A stretch of DNA of 64,000 nucleotides from Alphaproteobacteria bacterium (GTDB lineage Bacteria; Pseudomonadota; Alphaproteobacteria; TMED109). The stretch covers positions 1-64,000 of the forward strand of contig JAJDYI010000073.1 in NCBI GenBank assembly GCA_022825235.1, in the 5' to 3' direction. Made by a program: the position numbers and the translations under genes. Shown here one piece after another: positions 62,164 to 64,000 of this stretch; position 1 is the first letter of the stretch, and the number at the start of each line of letters is the position of its first letter. The notes under the pieces were generated by a model that had not been told where the DNA came from, did not search any database, and saw only the letters and a program-made list of their open reading frames with translations.

Positions 62164-63130
62164 TGAGCCTGCCCCCGACATTGGACCACCTGGAGTGAGG
62201 AAATCTCGGCTGATCCGCCTCAAGACCGACATGCCGGCCCTGAAGATTTTGCCAGCTCAATCGGAGGGTTCTGGCCAATTGAGGTGTTCGGGCGGACGGT
62301 ATTGTAATCCGTTCAACACGCTTGACATTTTGACCCGGGATTTGCCGGATACAGGCACTTGCAGACGTTCAGGCGCTCGGCCTGGGACGACCCGTTGAAC
62401 GGCTCGTTGAGGGTGTTGTCGGTAGGCTTTCCGGGCCGGCAGAAGTCGGACGTCACACCGTTGATCTAGGCCCAGAGATCGAGTGCCTTGCCGATGATTT
62501 CGGACCCGTTATCGGGACGAATCGTCTTCGGTATGCCGTGGATCCCGGTCATTCGTTCTTGCGTCTTGACCACGTCCGTGCCGCGGTAGTGCGCCCTGAC
62601 TTCGACACCGCCGGCGCGACTCGGCGCTTCGGCGTCTTGTGGCGCAGTTGCAGACCTTCTTCGGTGTAGGCCGATAGATCCGTTTGGCGTACATCTGCCA
62701 GCCGTCGCGCCGCTGCAGCGAGTGGTTCCGGCGATACCCTTAGTGCCCACGGGTCCCCACGATCTCCCGGTTGCAGCGACCGATTGGCGGCGTAGTGGTA
62801 CTGCCGGTTGGCCTCAACCACCGCGCACACAAGCCGAATGCTCACCTGCCAGACCTGCTGGGTCTCGTCGACCGGCCCCAGTCGCCGCCCCGGCGTCAGA
62901 GCTTTCCGCGCACCACTTTCTGTAGCAATCTCCTTGTCCGGGCTGAGGTTTGCCACCAGCCAGTTGAGCTGCTGGCTCTCCCCCTCGAGCTGCTTCAGGC
63001 GCTTCATCTCCGAGGGCATCAGCCCGCTGTACTTCTTCCGTTAGCTGAATTACGTCTGCACCAAGACCCCCCTTCCGGCAGTCCTCCCCGACCAGTATCC
63101 CTTCCTTTGTCTGGCGCAGATCGCTTGGTG
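62164..63130 (-). pseudogene. Decayed IS3-family element (IS407-like) with orfA/orfB remnants
   Basis: Reading on the minus strand from about 63130: a broken orfA end (RKKYSGLMPSEMKRLKQLE, then LSPDKE and KALTPGRR) merges into orfB fragments in different frames. These include IPKTIRPDNGSEIIGKALDLWA, then after an in-frame stop, FCRPGKPTDNTLNEPFNG, and finally VRPNTSIGQNPPIELAKSSG at the orfB C-terminus ending at 62220. Each matches the conserved DDE transposase pattern but several frameshifts and stops interrupt it. The + strand at 62164 reads TGAGCCTGCCCCC, close to the TGACCTGCCCC type ends of IS407-group elements. The other end is not clear. No active transposase remains. Confidence 0.75.
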
Positions 63131-63307
63131 ATCATCTGCGATCCTGACGATAATTTTTCGATATCGATACGAAATATCCGAAGAGTTTCGGTAGATGGAC
63201 GATCGCCCTACGCTCTGTCTGTCGGCCCAAGTGCGACAACAACAGCGATCTGTGACTGACAATTTCTGTGGTCGTTTACAGAGCTGCCGGAACAGCCTGC
63301 TCTGAGT

Positions 63308-63383
63308 TGGTGACCCCTAGGGGAATCGAACCCCTGTTTCCGCCGTGAGAGGGCGGCGTCCTGGACCGCTAGACGAAGGGGCC
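63308..63383 (-). tRNA. tRNA-Glu (anticodon CTC)
   Basis: The cloverleaf folds well on the minus strand. The 7-base acceptor stem has one G-U pair, the anticodon stem CCGCC/GGCGG encloses the loop CTCTCAC with anticodon CTC, and the T arm is GGGG-TTCGATT-CCCC. Discriminator A is followed by an encoded CCA (63308-63310). The 3' end faces the island, the usual target side for integrases. Confidence 0.95.
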
Positions 63384-63832
63384 CCGCGTGTTTCCGGTAC
63401 GTGCGGGACAGCGCCGCCTCGGCTCCGAACCCGTCAGGGCTTGATGGCGCTTGAACCCGGGCGACGTGACGCCGGAGATGGCGAGTGTGCCAACGAAGCC
63501 CTCTCAACGCAACAAACCGGGGAAGGTTGCCCGCCCCAAGACATGCCCATGATTGGCCGGGGAACGAGCAATCGTGAATTGTGTGCGGTCTCCCGCACGG
63601 ATGTCTGGTCCGGCCGACGGCCCTCCAGCGACAGAATTGGCGGCCGACGCTTCGGCAAAGAACGAAACGTTCGAGCGGCCGGCGAACGTAGTCGGTCGCG
63701 CCCAGTAACCATGGTATGGTGTCAGTGCCGTCTGAAAGCGCAAGATGTTGCGTCGCTGACGTCCGGAACCTGGTTGTCGCCGGGCGGCTCGCGCTCCATC
63801 CTCAAGGGTCCTGAGATGCCGTGGAGCGGGTC
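63384..63832. other. Intergenic region between tRNA-Glu and lnt
   Basis: About 450 bases without a convincing gene. Open frames on both strands are short and unlike protein. It should contain the tRNA promoter (minus strand) and the lnt promoter, but no clear elements were identified. Confidence 0.45.
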
Positions 63833-64000
63833 GTGATTGCGCCTCGAATCTCGGAACGCCTCCTCCTCCGCCTCGGTTTGGCGATGGTGGCCGGGGCGGT
63901 ATCCGCACTGGCGTTTGCACCGGTCCACGCACTTCCCGTTCTGTGGGTGTCCTTTCCCCTGCTTGCCTGGCTCATCAGCAGCGGTGGGGTTCACCGGGCG
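63833..64000 (+). CDS. lnt: Apolipoprotein N-acyltransferase, N-terminal fragment cut by the window end
   Basis: Only the first 56 codons are present. After a short Arg-rich start (MIAPRISERLLLRLG) comes a membrane helix, AMVAGAVSALAFAPVHALPVLWVSFPLLAWLIS, whose Ala-Leu-Ala-Pro-Pro-type pattern is typical of Lnt. The enzyme adds the third acyl chain to lipoproteins in the inner membrane. The GTG at 63833 has GGAG about seven bases upstream. The call would fail only if the missing nitrilase domain is absent downstream. Confidence 0.75.
   Translation, partial: MIAPRISERLLLRLGLAMVAGAVSALAFAPVHALPVLWVSFPLLAWLISSGGVHRA

Larger units (their letters stand above)
58572..63307. other. Putative small genomic island at tRNA-Glu
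   Basis: This stretch is visibly AT-richer than the rest of the window, especially 60.6-62.15 kb. It carries a Fic protein, a type II restriction-modification pair and a decayed IS3 element, and ends 1 base from the 3' end of tRNA-Glu. These are typical cargo and location for an integrated island. No integrase gene and no copy of the tRNA 3' end at the amiC side were found, so boundaries are approximate and the integration mechanism is not shown. Gene-free parts are 58572-58850 (nothing recognised) and 60382-60669 (nothing recognised). Confidence 0.5.

Noticed and set aside
1-64000. CRISPR array or prophage
   Set aside because: No regularly spaced repeats and no phage structural, integrase or lysis genes were recognised anywhere in the window.

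Overview
The window is about 64 kb of GC-rich, densely packed chromosome from an alphaproteobacterium, most likely of the Rhodospirillales type. This rests on gene content and order: phoR-pstSCAB-phoU-phoB, pepA-holC-ndk, dnaJ-cobS-cobT, aroK-aroB-corC, rne divergent from amiC, and hda beside perM, a DUF2066 gene and purM-purN. Many start codons are GTG, and neighbouring genes often overlap by 4 bases. No rRNA operon, replication origin, prophage or CRISPR array was seen.

Layout. 0.1-7.6 kb (minus strand): polyphosphate metabolism (ppx, ppk), an atypical SDR protein, the DnaA-regulator homologue hda, perM and a DUF2066 exported protein. 7.7-9.4 kb: purM-purN. 9.4-12.0 kb (minus): pepA followed by an in-frame HolC-Ndk fusion, plus a 35-residue membrane protein. 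12.4-14.7 kb: NADP-malic enzyme with a phosphotransacetylase-like domain. 14.7-22.1 kb: the complete Pho regulon core, with a candidate Pho box and a hairpin between pstS and pstC. 22.2-31 kb is accessory: an orphan TRAP binding protein, a PhyH dioxygenase behind a truncated ZIP-transporter remnant, a NosR/NirI-like iron-sulfur flavoprotein, and a three-gene catabolic cluster (TIM-barrel protein, enolase-superfamily dehydratase, maleylacetate reductase-like enzyme) next to a VOC protein. 31-35.7 kb: NhaD antiporter, QmcA/NfeD pair and a TolC-like protein.

35.7-42.8 kb is a long minus-strand run: small membrane protein, large exported protein of unknown function, xerD, malyl-CoA lyase-like gene, accA, an MFS exporter and a Nudix hydrolase. 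43-53.5 kb: aroK-aroB-corC, an AEC transporter, DUF2889, bolA, a J-protein, the cobaltochelatase pair cobS-cobT, rpmB and an aminotransferase. 53.5-58.6 kb: RNase E with a very long charged tail, divergent from amiC.

58.6-63.3 kb looks like a small genomic island. It is AT-richer and separates amiC from the genes that usually follow it. It holds a winged-helix/Fic protein whose expected catalytic His is Gln, with repeated TATTGCGC motifs over its promoter, then a type II restriction-modification pair and a decayed IS3-family element, and it ends at the 3' side of a tRNA-Glu(CTC) gene. The window closes in the first 56 codons of lnt.

The observations most worth following up are the HolC-Ndk fusion, the Fic/R-M island at tRNA-Glu, the catabolic triad at 27-30 kb, the NosR-like protein without nos genes, and the SDR lacking its catalytic Tyr and Lys. 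All assignments were made by reading the sequence; no database search was run.
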